Position numbers and translations under genes: made by a program. Shown one piece after another: positions 1-11,009 of a DNA stretch of 64,000 nucleotides (position 1 is its first letter; every line of letters begins with the position of its first letter). Source of the DNA: Protopterus annectens (Eukaryota; Chordata; Ceratodontiformes; Protopteridae); contig NC_056745.1 of the NCBI RefSeq assembly GCF_019279795.1, forward strand, positions 512,600,728 to 512,664,727. The letters are read 5' to 3'. Under the pieces are notes generated by a model. It did not search any database. It saw nothing but the letters and a program-made list of their open reading frames with translations, and had not been told where the DNA came from.

Positions 1-1143
1 ACAGTAGAGGCTTGGTTCTTGAAACGCTGTCTCCTATTGAACGCCAAAAAGACCAAGCTCTTACTCTCTACACCTAACAATAAATCCCCTCCTATAGACT
101 TCTCAATCAAATCCAGTAGCGGCACCCTTATATCCCCCGACTCTACCACCAAACTTCTAGGAATCACAGCAGACAAGACAATAACCTCACCTTTGACAAC
201 CATATTAACTCCATTAAAACAGTAAATAGAAAATTGGGCTCCTTATATAGAATTAAGCTCCTCTTAACTCCAACAGCTAGAACTAAAATTGCCCACTCCC
301 ATTTAATCTAGACTCTTGTTTATGCCTCACCCATATTTACTAACCTAAAAAAAGTAACCTCAAACTAGCTAACTCCTACAATATAGTCAGATTTGCCACT
401 GGGAACCCATTTAGAACTCACCATTGTCAGAACCTAAAGCAACTAGACTGGCTTGAACTAAAAAACATTCTGAAACTCTCCCAACTTATCATTGCTCGTA
501 AGATATTTTACCAACCTAACACTCCAATACTTGCCAGCCTTATTACCCCCTATAGGAATCTCAACTCCTTACACTCTAGTAAATTCTTGCCAGCATAAGC
601 AAGTCTAATAACCTGGCTGGAGACTCCTTGTTCTCCAATACTGCTGGAAAAAACTGGAACCTTCTGCCACCTGATATAACATTACAACCTTCCCTTCCAC
701 TCTTTAAACAAAGGCTCAAGAAACATCTTAAAACACAGTGGTTATGCCCCTATTGCAACTCTGACTAATCCTTGCCTTCTCTACTGCTATTTCTATACTG
801 CCTCCTGTCACTGATCAATATTACTTTACCCTTCTGTAAGTAGTAACTATCACTTGTAAATTAAATAACTTGGACTTGAATGTAAATTTTCACATTTTCT
901 GTATATTACCACAGATATACTGTAAAGTGACTTACCCTAACCTGTATGTATATAGGTATTCAAAGCAATTTTCCTCTCAAATACTTACTACTTAATGTAA
1001 TGTCCTTTATTTGTACATGTATGTATGATAAATTTGTGTTAGCAGATTTCTGTGTTACAAATGGAGATTTTCTCCCCGGGCCTCTACTGAAAATGGAAAT
1101 ATATCCAGTTGGACTAGCCCGGTTAAATGTAAAATAAATAAAA
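1..1143 (+). mobile_element. 3' end of a CR1/L2-like LINE (non-LTR retrotransposon)
   Basis: The plus strand holds the last part of a LINE reverse-transcriptase ORF in several frames (roughly 19-760), followed by a 3' UTR and an A-rich tail ending in AAATAAATAAAA near 1143. Readable stretches include LLLNAKKTKLLL and STTKLLGITADK, which resemble the post-catalytic part of CR1/L2/Rex-type RTs, then a degenerate C-terminus with stops. The last 70 bases (CTCTACTGAAAATGG, then GGTTAAATGTAAAATAAA) recur at about 32120-32195, supporting a shared LINE tail. The element is truncated at the window edge and inactive. It abuts DIRS gag sequence (D3a) at about 1144, so it either inserted into that gag or truncated it. 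Confidence 0.7.
19..225 (+). pseudogene. LINE reverse transcriptase C-terminal remnant
   Basis: This 68-residue open stretch lies between the RT core and the C-terminal tail of a CR1/L2-like LINE protein. The pattern 'NAKKTKLL ... STTKLLGI' matches the usual position after the catalytic motif. Translation continues with frameshifts and stops to about 760, so this is a dead remnant. The RT core itself would lie upstream of the window. Confidence 0.55.
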
Positions 1144-1760
1144 GTTCCTTGTGACTGAAACCTGGAGCCTTTGGAATGTCTGGATTTGACTTGAACGGCT
1201 TTCGAGGGGACTGGAAAGGGCCAGTTCTTAGTAGGCCAGTGCCTACTAAATCTTGGAAGTTGCAGAAATCGTTCACAGTTTGCATAGATTTACTTTTATC
1301 TTCCATTTTAACACTTCTTCAGCCTTATTACCAAAGGGACGGTCCTGTTGTAAAGAAGCATCTAACAATTTTGCTTTAACATGGTAAGGCAGAGTTTGCT
1401 CTGAGCCAAGCATGCCTTCTTAGAACAAATCCAGTTACAGCAGCCCTGCAAGAGGCCTCCAAGGAATTAAAACCACATTGCAAAGTATGTTTTCCAACTT
1501 GTTCAGCTGAATGCAATAAATCCTGCAAATCTTTATTTTCCACACAGATTAACAATTTTCGGTTTAAGTAGTCCCATGATATGCTGTTGATATTTAAGCA
1601 TATGAAATTGACAGTTTAAAGCCCTGATTGCCAAGGTTGCAGACGTATAAACCCCTTCTTACTCCATCTATCCAGTGCCCTGGAATCTCTATCAGAAGGG
1701 GTAGGATTTTTGGCTGTAGAAGCCTTAACACCCTTGGGACCCTGGGGAAATGGTCTCTGG

Positions 1761-2502
1761 CGGTAGTCTACTTAACACCTAAAGTGTGATGAGACCTTGG
1801 GACACAGGTGGACAAGTAGTCTCTCCTTTGATAATCACATCGCCACAGTAGTCAGGAAATCCTTCTACGTGGCACACCATCACAAAAGGTTTCTCATCCA
1901 GGAAGAGGTAATTGTTCCCCTCTACTCATCACTCATTAGACCCAAAGTACAACGCCCCTTTTGGTATGTACCTGACAAGACATCTACAACAACTGGAAAG
2001 GCCACAGAAATACCTCACAAAGAGGATTACCAGCCTCTAACAGATGCCCTACGCAGACCATCTCAAAAAACTCCAGCTTTACTCTGTCGCATATCGGCTA
2101 CTCAGAGGCGATCTCTGCCTAACATACAAAGCTATGTCAAACCCAGAGCTGCTGGACATGCTCCACGTAAAGAAATCCCAATCCCTCCGAGCTACACGCT
2201 CTAGGCACCTAAACCTTGTCACCACAATAAACAGAACATGCTGGAGGGATAGATTCCTATCTCAGAGACTTCCCATACTCTGGAACAAACTACCTATCAA
2301 TATCAAACAAAGCTCATTAGCACTCCAAGAAAAATCTTGATTGGATGGGAGATCGGAAATTCACCCCGGGGATCCCTCCTGTGGCTCTGCTTGACAGGAG
2401 CACAGGAAAATTATTTTCTTGGGTGGCAAAAGCCAGGGTACCGTTTGGCTAGGCTTATATAGGCCCTACGGCCAATAGCCTAGTACCTAACTATGAACCT
2501 AC
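1761..2502 (+). mobile_element. CR1-like LINE 3' fragment inserted in D3a gag
   Basis: The gag sequence stops at TGGTCTCTGG (1760) and resumes at GATCAGCAGCAGG (about 2503), as seen by comparison with 6858-6890 and 47785-47820. The intervening 740 bases on the plus strand encode, with one frameshift near 2045, the C-terminus of a CR1-type LINE RT. Examples are the stretch YRLLRGDLCLTYKAM and RDRFLSQRLPILWNKLP. A short 3' UTR with a TATATAGGCC-type end follows. No clear target-site duplication is visible. Confidence 0.75.
1797..2340 (+). pseudogene. CR1-like LINE RT C-terminal domain remnant
   Basis: Two overlapping frames (1797-2204 and 2044-2340) together read as the end of a CR1-like pol protein. 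The first contains SFDNHIATVVRKSFYVAHHH and the second LQLYSVAYRLLRGDLCLTY, then SLRATRSRHLNLV. These are typical of the region after the RT thumb in vertebrate CR1/L2-group elements. The frame change near 2045-2100 makes it non-functional. Confidence 0.65.
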
Positions 2503-3896
2503 GGATCAGCAGCAGGATTTTTGAAAAGAAATTTGTGGGAGTCAGGAACCCTGTAATATATGTCTGGCTTACTAGGAGCCATAGGCAGGGAATCAGGAGC
2601 CATGCTTGACTCCTAGAACACATCAACGTTTAATACAGGAGGTATTGCCAAAGGCCTATGCTGAGGAAGAAGGAAATCCTGAAGTCTCTTTTTTGATTCA
2701 GAGAAGTCCGGACTCTCCCAGTGAAAATGTTCCCTTAAATTATGCAAAGTCTCTCCAAGAGAGTAATCCTCTGGAGGAGATGCAGATGGGATGGATTCCT
2801 CTGCATCAGAATCCTCACAGGGTGGAATAAAAAATTCCTGATCAGAAGAAATGGAAACCTGATCTGAAGATTCATAATCAGTGCCTTGCCTTAGCCTCTT
2901 AGCAGAAGGGGGGTTGGGAAACCCTGATCAAGGTAATTAAATCCTCAGCCATTTTGATTATCTGTTTTTTTTGGGCATAGGGGCCTGAGCACGCAGCTCA
3001 TGTGTCTGTTTTTTAGACATAAAAGCTGTTTTTGACCTTGCTTTTGTTTCTGGCGCCTGTTTAATATAAAAATGTTGAGGCGTGAAAACACCCTCAGAAG
3101 CCAGTGCCTGCTCAGCGGTTCCGGACCCATCCAAGGGAGAGACATCCACGGGTTCAATACTTTAAGAAACTCGCAGCATACCAGACTCCGAATGGTTCTC
3201 AACAGAGGCCTGCGACTCAAAAGTAGCGGGTATCAGGGGCTGTGAAAGTGCCTCTGAGTACCGGCGATTGGCTTAGGAGAAGATTAATCTGTTTTGGACC
3301 TTGACGGTCTCCTCTCTTTCCTTGCGTTTTTTGTGAACTCTGGTAGTCGGACTGCTAACAGACGACATTTCAGGGTAGTTAAATCTTGAACCACAATATT
3401 TAGGAGCAAAAATATACAGATGCTTAATAGTGCGTTAGTTAAATTTAGCAAAAAACCAATAGCAAGGCATGTTGTGATCAGGGCCTAGGCAAGGAATACA
3501 GTTCAAATGAAAATCCTTATGAGGTATTTGCTTCCCACAAGTAATGCAATTATTAACTTTTACTGACATCGGTAAGGAGCAAGAAAAAGTTTCCCCAGCG
3601 GAGTACTTCACTTTAGTTTGAAGACTTCAGTTCTGAAACTCTAATACGAAAATTTCAGGAGTAGGCCGACCAGCACTTGCGAACTACTTCTGCTTCGGGC
3701 ACCGCACGGCAAGAAAGACGGATTAAAATGGCATCGGCTGCATGTTTTATACCCCTTACGACCTGACATCATGGAAGAGGAGACAGCAACAGACGCAGGA
3801 CCCAAGACTTTGTTATTCAGGCCGACTTGAGAGCAACCTGCCAGCAGATTACCCAAATGTAATGACTGCAACAGTGAAATACGAAGAACATCCAGG

Positions 3897-3993
3897 ACTG
3901 CAACAGTGAATACACTAACATCTACATTTATGGTAAGTGTACACAACTGTACTATGTTCTTCGTATTTCACTGTTGCAGTCATCACATTTGGG
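3897..3993. repeat. Internal complementary region (ICR) of D3b
   Basis: The sequence runs GAATACACTAACATCTAC ... TTATGGTAAGTGTACACAACTGTAC, then T, then ATGTTCTTCGTATTTCACTG. Its first half is the reverse complement of the D3 left terminus and its second half that of the right terminus. This is the arrangement expected of a DIRS ICR. Confidence 0.75.
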
Positions 3994-4022
3994 TAGATTC
4001 CCAAAAGAATGGGAGGAGGAAT

Positions 4023-5055
4023 TTAGATAGCATTAGGACCAGCTATAAAACCCTGCAAGATGGCAGTGGCAAAGCCAGCTCTGGATTTACAGAAAATTGT
4101 CAAATGGTAATGCTTGGTGAAAGTACGTACAGAACTCCAGGTAGCAGCTTCTAGGGTGTCCCTGGTAGGGACACCTCTGAGAAAGGCTGTAGAGGTAGAT
4201 GCAGCCCTAGTTGAATGGGGTCTGATCCCCTGGGAGATAGGTTTTCCATGGTGCTTATAGCAGAAAAGAATGCAATGGCCTATACATTTAGAAATGGCTT
4301 GCTTTGAAATAGCCTTCTCCACTGCAGCAAATGCCACCAGCAGTTCAGATTTCCTTGGAGGTTTAGTCCTGTCCAAGTAAAATCTAAGTTGTCTGTGCAC
4401 ATCTAAGGATCTAAGGAGTGCAGTATCCATTCGCCTTTGTTCTTGGGAAAGAAGGTTGGCAAATGAATGGCCTGATTAAGAGCCACACTGGATAGCATGA
4501 AAGAGGGATTGTCAGCATGAAAGATGATGAAAGGCTCCAATGCCATAAGGGCCTGTAATTCAGATACCCTTCTTGCTGAAGTGATTGCTAAAAGGAAGGC
4601 TGTTTTCCAAAAAAAAAAGGAATTTTAAATCTTCCTTTCGAGCCAGCTGCTAGTGCAGAAGAATGAGTTTCTCCAATACAAAGTTAAGGTCCCAGGCTGG
4701 AGTTGGAGCTCTCCTGGGTGGCCTTAAATTTTTTGCCCCTCTGAGTAACTGCTTGAGCAGTGGATGAGAGAAGAGGGGAGGTTCTGTGTTATAATGAGCT
4801 GAAATGGCCGAGGCGTGAATTTTGATGGGGGAAAAAGAAAGGCCCTTGTGAAGCATCTCAGTTAAGCATTGTAAAATCTGAGGTAAGTTGGGCACTGCTG
4901 TGCTCATCCCTTGAGATTGGTTCCAGGCACAGAACCTTATCCATTTTTCAGCATAAGATTTTCTAGTACTAGGCCTCCTTGCCTCTAAAATGATAAACAT
5001 CACTGGTTTACTAAGGAATGGTAAAGGAGAGATTAGGTAATTAGCCAGGCAGCTA
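4023..5055 (-). pseudogene. D3b tyrosine recombinase (ORF3), frameshifted
   Basis: ORF3 starts in the region overlapping the end of ORF2 (about 5055) and runs to the stop at 4023. The N-terminal SAM-like part (ILEARRPSTRKSYAEKWIRF, then SAISAHYNTEPPLFSHPLL) is open to about 4650. An A-run (GGAAAAAAAAAAGG near 4608-4620) and small deletions shift the frame. The C-terminal catalytic part (4023-4430) retains the HSTRA box (HxxR), the ATWSSV tryptophan and the TKHYH tyrosine. It would have recombined circular cDNA into the genome. It is now broken. Confidence 0.7.
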
Positions 5056-6160
5056 GGTTCATGGTTTGAAGCAGAGGGTGCAGAATCTGGTTCTGCTGAG
5101 ACAACAGGGTAGGGGGTCTGAGGCAGGTGCCATGGGGCCAACAGTGACACTGCACAAGAGGGGGCATCAGTGTTGGCGTGGCCAGTCTGGTGCAATCAGT
5201 ATAGTCCTTGGTTTGTCCTATTTGATCTTTAGCAGTACTGTGGAGAGGCAGAGGAAGAAAGGCATAAACTAAGTTTTTTCCAGCTGAAGGACAGAGCATC
5301 CACTTTCCGTGCTTGGTTGTGGGGAGTCCTTGTGCAAATTTTGCCCAATTGGTAGTTCTGGGGGGAGGCAAACAGGTCTATATCTGGACTCCCCCCATTT
5401 GTCAACATCTTTGGTTCCAGTTTCCACTTGTGTGGGTCCATGAGGTTTCGGCTTAGTCCATCTGCCAGTGTATTTAGTTTTCCTGGCAGGAAGTGAGCCT
5501 GTAGATGCACTTGGTAGCTCAAGCCTGTGTTCCACAATGCCATGGATAGTCTGCAGAGGGGGAAAGAATGGGTACCCCCTTGCTTATGTACCACATAACA
5601 GTGGTGTTGTCCGTCTTTACCATTAATTGTCCTGGAAGAACGTGGTCCTTGAAGGCTGTCAAAGCATTTTGTACAGCTAACATTTCTTTTTGACTGATAT
5701 GCAGGTGCATTTGACTTTGGTTCCATTTGCCCTGAATGCACTTCCCTGCCAGGTGAACCCCCATGCACAGTCTGATGCATCTGTTAGGGTTTGGGCAGCA
5801 AGGGGTAGAGTGAATGGTAGTCCCTTGTTTTGGACACCATGAATTGTCTTGTGTACCAGGAAAAGTCTTTAGTAGAAACCTTGTCCCTTTTTCTCTTCTG
5901 GTACAGGCTGAATAGCCTTTATGCTTAAAGGGTAGAGTACTTGCTTTTGAACCTCTGCCCACTGATTTGGGGGTAGATCTGGCCAACCGTTTGGGGTTGG
6001 TAACGTGTGAAAGTGAAATCTGTGTCCTTGGGACATTATATTTAAAGACCATTTGTCCTGGGTAATAGTTCCCAGTTTTTTGCATGTAGAGCAATCTTTC
6101 CCCCCAAAGGGGCAGTCAGTTGAGAAGTGCTTGGAAGTTTTAAAGTGAAGTCATTGAGAC
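5033..6160 (-). pseudogene. D3b ORF2 remnant: RNase H and MT-like module, RT core deleted
   Basis: Reading leftward from 6160, the ORF2 N-terminal block (cf. the EEKGTRF stretch) runs into the RNase H region at about 5842. The RT fingers and palm, including YLDD, are absent. Compared with D3d (about 57600-58370), roughly 770 bp is missing at this junction. RNase H then shows MLAVQNALTAFKDHVLPGQ and the TDNTTVMWYISKG block, and the MT-like module shows DLFASPQNYQLGKICTR in shifted frames. ORF2 ends at 5033 (AAWLIT-stop), overlapping the start of ORF3. Confidence 0.65.
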
Positions 6161-6184
6161 AGTTTACCATAGGGGGGAGTTTTA

Positions 6185-7221
6185 CTACTCCCACATTTTG
6201 AAGTGGGGGCCCCCCCACTGCTTAGTCCTGTGTGTCCCCTGGGACTGAAGCCTGGGTATTGTGCTGGATCTGGATTTGGACTGAGAAGGCCTGGAAGAGG
6301 CAGGAAAGGACCAATTCCTGGAAAGCCAATACCTACTAAATCTTGGAGGTTGTACTTGTAAGAAATCTAACAGTTTGCATAGATTTAGCTTTTTCCTCCA
6401 TCTTTTTAAGAACTTCTTCTGCCTTACTGCCAAACAGGCGATCCTGATTTAAGGGAGCATCCAGTAAATTAGCTTTAACATGAACTGGCAAGGATTGCTC
6501 GTTAAGCCAAGCGTGCCTTCTAAGTACAGACCCAGTAACAGCAGCCCTGCAAGATGCCTCTAGTGAATCAAAACCACATTGCAAAGTATGTTTTCCAACT
6601 TGTTCAGCAGAATGCATTAAATCCTGTAAATCCTTATTTTCAGCACAATCAGGAATCAACATCATTTTCTGTTTATACAATCCAATAATATGCTGCTGAT
6701 ACTTTAACATATGAAACTGGCAGTTTAAGGCCCTAAAAGCCAAAGTTGCATAAGTGTATACCTTCTTACCCCATCTATCCAGTGCCCTGGAGTCTGTCAG
6801 ACGGGGTAGGATTTTTGGTAGTAGTAGCGTTAATGCCCTTGGGTTGCTGTGAAATGGTCTCCGGATCCGCAGTAGGATTTTTGAAAAAGAAATTGAGAGA
6901 GTCAGGAACCCTGTAATATCCATCAGGTTTTCCAGAAGCAGGAGGTAGAGAGAGTCAGTGGCCAAGCTAGATTCCGAAAACGCATCAACAATGTCTAGTA
7001 CAGGAGGGATAGATAAAGCCCTATGCTGGGGCAGGAGTAAGAAATCCCTAGGCCTCTTTTTAGAATCAGGGAAATCCTGACTTTCCCAACGAAAATGCTC
7101 CCTAAGAGTATGCAAGGTTTCACCTTAAACCAAAAGAGAAATCCTCTAGGGGGGAGCAGAGTGAACCTCAGCATCAGAATCCCCATAGGTAGATAAGGGT
7201 AAATCCTGGTAATCAGAAAAA
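6185..7221 (-). pseudogene. D3b gag-like ORF1, C-terminal part
   Basis: This is the C-terminal two thirds of gag. Landmarks are DRWGKKVYTYATLAFRALN, CQFHMLKYQQHIIGL, HSAEQVGKHTLQCGFDSLEA, VTGSVLRRHAWLNEQ and KSMQTV. The same blocks occur in all copies and define this gag family. The frame is open from 7115 to 6336, then shifted to the end at about 6185. The N-terminal part of the gene lies 11 kb away (18404-19105) because D1a and D2a are inserted. Confidence 0.65.
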
Positions 7222-7441
7222 AGTAGAGTTTTGTACCTACCATAAATGTAGATGTTAGAGTGCTAATACATCTGTAGTAATCAGATGGGTTTTCAGCCAT
7301 CAAGCGGTCCCTCGGTCGGCCGAATTCCAAAGTCTTGGTCCGGCGTCGGTTGTCGTCGCTTACTCTTCTGACATCAGTAAAGCCAGAGTATATAAGACAC
7401 AGCCGACGCCATGTTCTTCAGTCTTTCTTGCCCCAGATGTC
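7222..7441. repeat. Left ITR of D1a (3' end of the element)
   Basis: The outer 45 or so bases (AGTAGAGTTTTGTACCTACC onward) are specific to this end. From ATACATCTGTAGTAATCAG to TTTCTTGCCCC the sequence is the reverse complement of the right ITR at about 12600-12744. It includes GTATATAAG at 7388-7396, pointing rightwards into the element, antisense to its genes. Confidence 0.75.
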
Positions 7442-7631
7442 AGGTGCCCCCAAAAGGAAGGCAATACATAAATAAGGCTCATCTACATATGCAAGCAATG
7501 CAATGTAATGCAAAATCAGTGTAAGCAAGCAAATAAAACATAGCAGGATAACCCAGTCAGGTGGTATGAAGAGGTTGTTAGGCCCCATGCCCTTACCAAG
7601 CGGGGAAGGAGGGAGGGAAACCTGTATTGCA

Positions 7632-7722
7632 GCTGTATTAGCACTCGAACATCTACATTTATGGTAGGTACAAAACTGTACTATGTTCATCGTGCATACA
7701 GCTGCAGTAATCACAGATGGGT
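7632..7722. repeat. ICR of D1a
   Basis: GTATTAGCACTCGAACATC through CAAAACTGTAC (to 7681) is the reverse complement of the left terminus. ATGTTCATCGTGCATACAGC onward (from 7683) is the reverse complement of the right terminus, found at 18365-18403. A single T separates the halves. The predicted circle junction is therefore GAACAT-A-GTACAG. Confidence 0.8.
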
Positions 7723-7755
7723 AGAGTCCCAAAGCTATGCATAGGGTGGTAGGTA

Positions 7756-8809
7756 CTATGAGGAACTGGGTTGAGCCAGAATGCCCTGCAAAACAGCAGT
7801 GGCAAGGCCTGTTCTTGTTCTGGAATATAAGGGTAGGTGGTAGTGTTTTGTGAAGGTATGTACAGAACTCCAAGTGGCTGCCTCCAAAATATCCTTAGTA
7901 GGAACGCCTCTGAGGAAGGCTGTAGAGGTGGCTGTGGCCCTGGTGGAGTGAGATCTGATACCAGTAGGGACAGATTTCCCATGATAGGAATAACAAAACC
8001 GTATGCAGTGGCCAATCCACTTGGAAATGGTCTGTTTGGTAACTGGTTTCCCTTGAGCCCCTACGGCATAGGACACAAAAAGTTGTTCTGATTTCCTGAA
8101 GGACTTTGTTCTGTCCAAATAATAACGTAGCTGCCTATGGATGTCTAAAGTGTGAAGCAGCCTCTCCCCTTTGTTTTGAGGGTTAGGATAAAAGGTAGGT
8201 AGGTGTATGGCTTGATTTAAGGCTACCCTGGATACCACTTTTGGCATAAAAGATGGATTGATGCGAGGAAACCCTGTCCTGATGGAAGATGAGGAAGGGC
8301 TGCACCGCCATGAGGGCCTGTAGTTCAGAAACCCTACGAGCTGAAGTGATGGCCAGAAGGAAAGCTGTTTTCCAGGACAAATGTTGCAGATCTGTTGAGG
8401 CAGCAGGTTCAAAGGGAGGCAATGTTAATTTTTCTAGTATGTAATTAAGGTCCCAGGCTGGTATTGGTTGCTTCCTTGGAGGTCTTATATTCTCAGCCTC
8501 TCTGAGGAACTATCGTAAGAGTGGGTGAGAGAATAAAGGAGGATCCGTGTTGAATTCTGCAGAAATGGCTGAAGCATGTATTTTTATGGAAGAAAATGAA
8601 AGTCCACTGTTCAGCAGTTCAGCTAGGTACTGTAAAACCTGAGGCAAGTTCAATTTTCTAGGGTCCTGGCCTCTTTTCTCATTCCAACAGCAAAACTGCT
8701 TCCATTTTGCAGAGTAAGCTTTTCTAGTAGATGGTCTTCTGGCCTCCAAAATGACATCCTGCACCTCCTTGGAGAGTAGGGACTGTTGTGGTGTCAAGGA
8801 ATTTTCCAT
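7756..8809 (-). pseudogene. D1a tyrosine recombinase (ORF3)
   Basis: ORF3 has an ATG at 8809 (MENSLTPQQ) that overlaps the ORF2 stop at 8794, and it ends at 7756 (QPSSS-stop). Visible parts are the N-terminal arm (VILEARRPSTRKAYSAKW), the core SARRVSELQAL with the first catalytic Arg, HSTRATATSTAF (HxxR), the ATWSSVHTF tryptophan, and KHYHL with the nucleophilic Tyr. Two lesions are seen: an in-frame TAG near 8510, where other copies have CAG (Gln), and a 2-nt loss near 8262 that shifts the frame. Length is about 350 codons, typical for a DIRS YR. Confidence 0.8.
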
Positions 8810-11009
8810 GCAGCGAGGTTGAGTGTTTTCAGCTGACTGTGAAGAGTTTTGTAGCTGTTCTGAGTCAGTAGGAGAGGCATTAGAGGCAGGGACCAGGGAG
8901 GAGTATGTGTTAGGCTCCTCAGGAGTGGATACCAGTGTTGCCTTGGCCAATCTGGAGCAATCAGTATCATCCTCGGTTTGTCTGTTCTTGCTTTCAAAAG
9001 CACCTTGGGCAGAAGGGGCAGAGGTGTGAATGCATAAACTGTCCATGCTGTCCAACTGAATGAAAGGGCGTCCACTTTCCAGGCCTTTGGATGGAAGGCC
9101 CTTGAACAAAACTTTTTCAGTTGATGGATCCTGTGGGAGGCAAAAAGATCTATGTCTGGCCTCCCCCACGCTTGGATTATCTCTGTAAACACCTGAGGAT
9201 GTAACTTCCATTCGTGTGGATCTGTCATATTTCTGCTTAGAGTGTCTGCCAGTGTGTTTTCCAGTCCTGGCAAGTACTGTGCTTGAAGTTCGATTTGTCT
9301 TTCCAGAGCCAAGTTCCAAAGAGTCATGGCTAGTCTGCACAAGGGGTATGAATGTGTTCCTCCTTGTTTGTTTATGTACCACATTACTGTGGTGTTGTCT
9401 GTTCTTATCAGTAATTGTCCTGGATGCAGGAAGTCCTTGAAAGCTGTAATTGCATTTATTACTGCTAGCATTTCTTTTTGATTGATGTGAAGGTGCTTTT
9501 CCTTTTGGGACCATCTGCCCTGAATGCACCTGTCCTTAATGTGCGCCCCCCAGGCATAATCTGAGGCGTCTGTGGTTATGACTTGTTTTGCTTGAGGCTT
9601 GCAGAATGGAAGGCCTGTGTTTACTTGACATGCTTGGGCCCACCATAGAAATTCCTTTTGCAAACATGGAATTATTGGTGTAATTGCTTCTAAACTGCGA
9701 CTGTGTTAAAACCATAGATTTTTTAGGTACCATTGAAGTTTCCTCATATGCAGCTTTGCACATGGGATTAGAAGAATGCAAGATGCCATGAATCCCAGAG
9801 CCTGCAGGATTTTCCTTGCAGTAAGCCTGGTACTTTTTGCTAGTGTTTTGAAGCACTGAGATAGTTGCCCTTGTTTTTCTGGAGTAAGATATGCCATCTG
9901 GGTGTTTGTGTCCAAGTTGGCACCCAGGAAGGTTATTTTCTGAGATGGTGTTAGTCTTGATTTCTCCTTGTTGATGGTATATCCCAGAGAAAGCAGTAAC
10001 CGTGTCACATATGCCAGATGTTCCAGTAGTATGCGTTTGCTGTCTGCTTGGATCAGGCAGTCGTCCAGATAAGGGAAAATTTGTATCCCTTGAAGTCTGC
10101 AGTAGGCAATCACTGATGCCAGGCACTTTGTGAATACTCTGGGCGCAGTAGATAAGCCAAAGGGCAATGCAGAGAATTGATAGTGGATTGAACCTGCAAG
10201 AAATCTGAGGTATCTTCTGCAGCTTTGTCTGATTAGGACATGCAGGTATGCCTCCTTGAGGTCCAATGTTACCAGCCAAAACTCCTTGCCCAGCATGGGA
10301 AGAAGTTGCTGTAATGTGAGCATCTTGAATTTTTGTACAGTAGGAATGTGTTTAGCATGGATAAGTCCAAAATGGGTCTCCAGTCGGTTCCTTTTCTTGG
10401 TACCAGAAAAAGTCTTGAATAAAGACCTTGACCTTGTTGGTGTGTAGGTACCTTTTGTATAGCTCTCATGTTTAGGAGCTTTGAAATTTGCAGTTGTGCC
10501 TCTGCCCTTTGATTTTGTGGCAGGTTTGGCATGCCTCTCATTTTTGGAAGTGTGTGAAATTGAAATTTGTAGCCTCTGTTTATAATGTCCAGTATCCATT
10601 TGTCTGTTGTGACAATATGCCAATTGCTTGCAAATAATGCTAGTTTCCCTCCCAAAGGTGCTGTCAGCTGAGACTTGCTTGGCATGGAAATGAGGGAGTC
10701 ATTGGGTTTGCTTCCTGTATTGTTGTGCACTGTCTTCACCACCTCTTGGTGCTGGAGATTGCCATTGTCTGCCTCTATATGATCCTTGTGATTGCCCTCC
10801 GCCCCTTGTGTGTCTGTATCTACCTCTTTGGGGCTTGTCAGTGGCTGGAAAGGACCAGTTTTCTGAAGGCCAATTTCTGCTAAAACGTGGTGGTTGGACC
10901 TGTAAGAAAGCCTTGACAGTTTGCATAGATTTGGCTTTTTCTTCCATTTTCCGTAGTATGTCCTCAGCATTAGTACCAAATAGTACATCCTTTTGTAAAG
11001 GGGCATCAA
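8794..11009 (-). pseudogene. D1a ORF2: reverse transcriptase, RNase H, methyltransferase-like module
   Basis: ORF2 overlaps the end of gag in another frame. The order is: pre-RT block (APLGGKLALFASNWHIVTTD), RT with PRKGTDWRPILDLS, VTLDLKEAYLHV, ALPFGLSTAPRVF and the catalytic FPYLDDCLIQAD; RNase H with ITTDASDYAWGAH, NQKEMLAV, RTDNTTVMWYIN and the LADTLSRN acid; then the MT-like module with DIDLFASHRIHQLKKFCSRA and MILIAPDWPRQHWYPLL. Frame breaks occur near 10335 and 9700. The RNase H to MT part (9663-8794) is one open frame with all four RNase H acids present. The calling of the last module as the DIRS DAM/MT domain is from position and family knowledge. Confidence 0.75.

Larger units (their letters stand above)
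1144..3569 (-). pseudogene. D3a gag-like ORF1, interrupted
   Basis: ORF1 would start at the ATG at 3569, giving MSVKVNNCITCGKQIPH followed by a Cys/His cluster (C-x2-C, H, C-x2-C, H). This N-terminus is shared with all other D1-D3 copies here. Later landmarks are the KSMQTV motif and a basic Arg/Lys/Pro-rich C-terminal part at about 1175-1306. The frame has several indels and is split by the 1761-2502 LINE piece. By analogy with DIRS ORF1 it would be a nucleocapsid-like RNA-binding protein; that role is inferred. Confidence 0.6.
1144..3891 (-). mobile_element. DIRS element D3a, 5' half (gag, leader, right ITR)
   Basis: This is a minus-strand fragment of a family D3 DIRS retrotransposon. It contains most of the gag-like ORF1, the leader and the complete 5' ITR, ending in the typical terminus GAAGAACAT at 3891. 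The ORF2/ORF3 half is missing at the left, where a LINE tail adjoins. A second LINE piece (1761-2502) splits gag. Immediately right of 3891 the sequence resumes as CCAGGACTGCAACAG, the spacer/ICR of another D3 copy (D3b). D3a therefore appears to be inserted in the spacer of D3b, at GGTAA|CCAGG by comparison with 55623-55636. Confidence 0.75.
3892..7221 (-). mobile_element. DIRS element D3b, first segment (ICR, YR, ORF2 remnant, part of gag)
   Basis: This family D3 copy begins inside its spacer/ICR, because D3a sits at its left edge. It then has ORF3 (YR), an ORF2 lacking the RT core, and the C-terminal half of gag. It is interrupted at 7221 by D1a and resumes at 18404. The breakpoint lies in the acidic gag linker: the left flank reads GGTAATCAGAAAA and the right flank CAGAATCCTGGTCAGAAG. 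These are contiguous in the D3d copy around 59730-59780, apart from a few bases. Confidence 0.8.
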
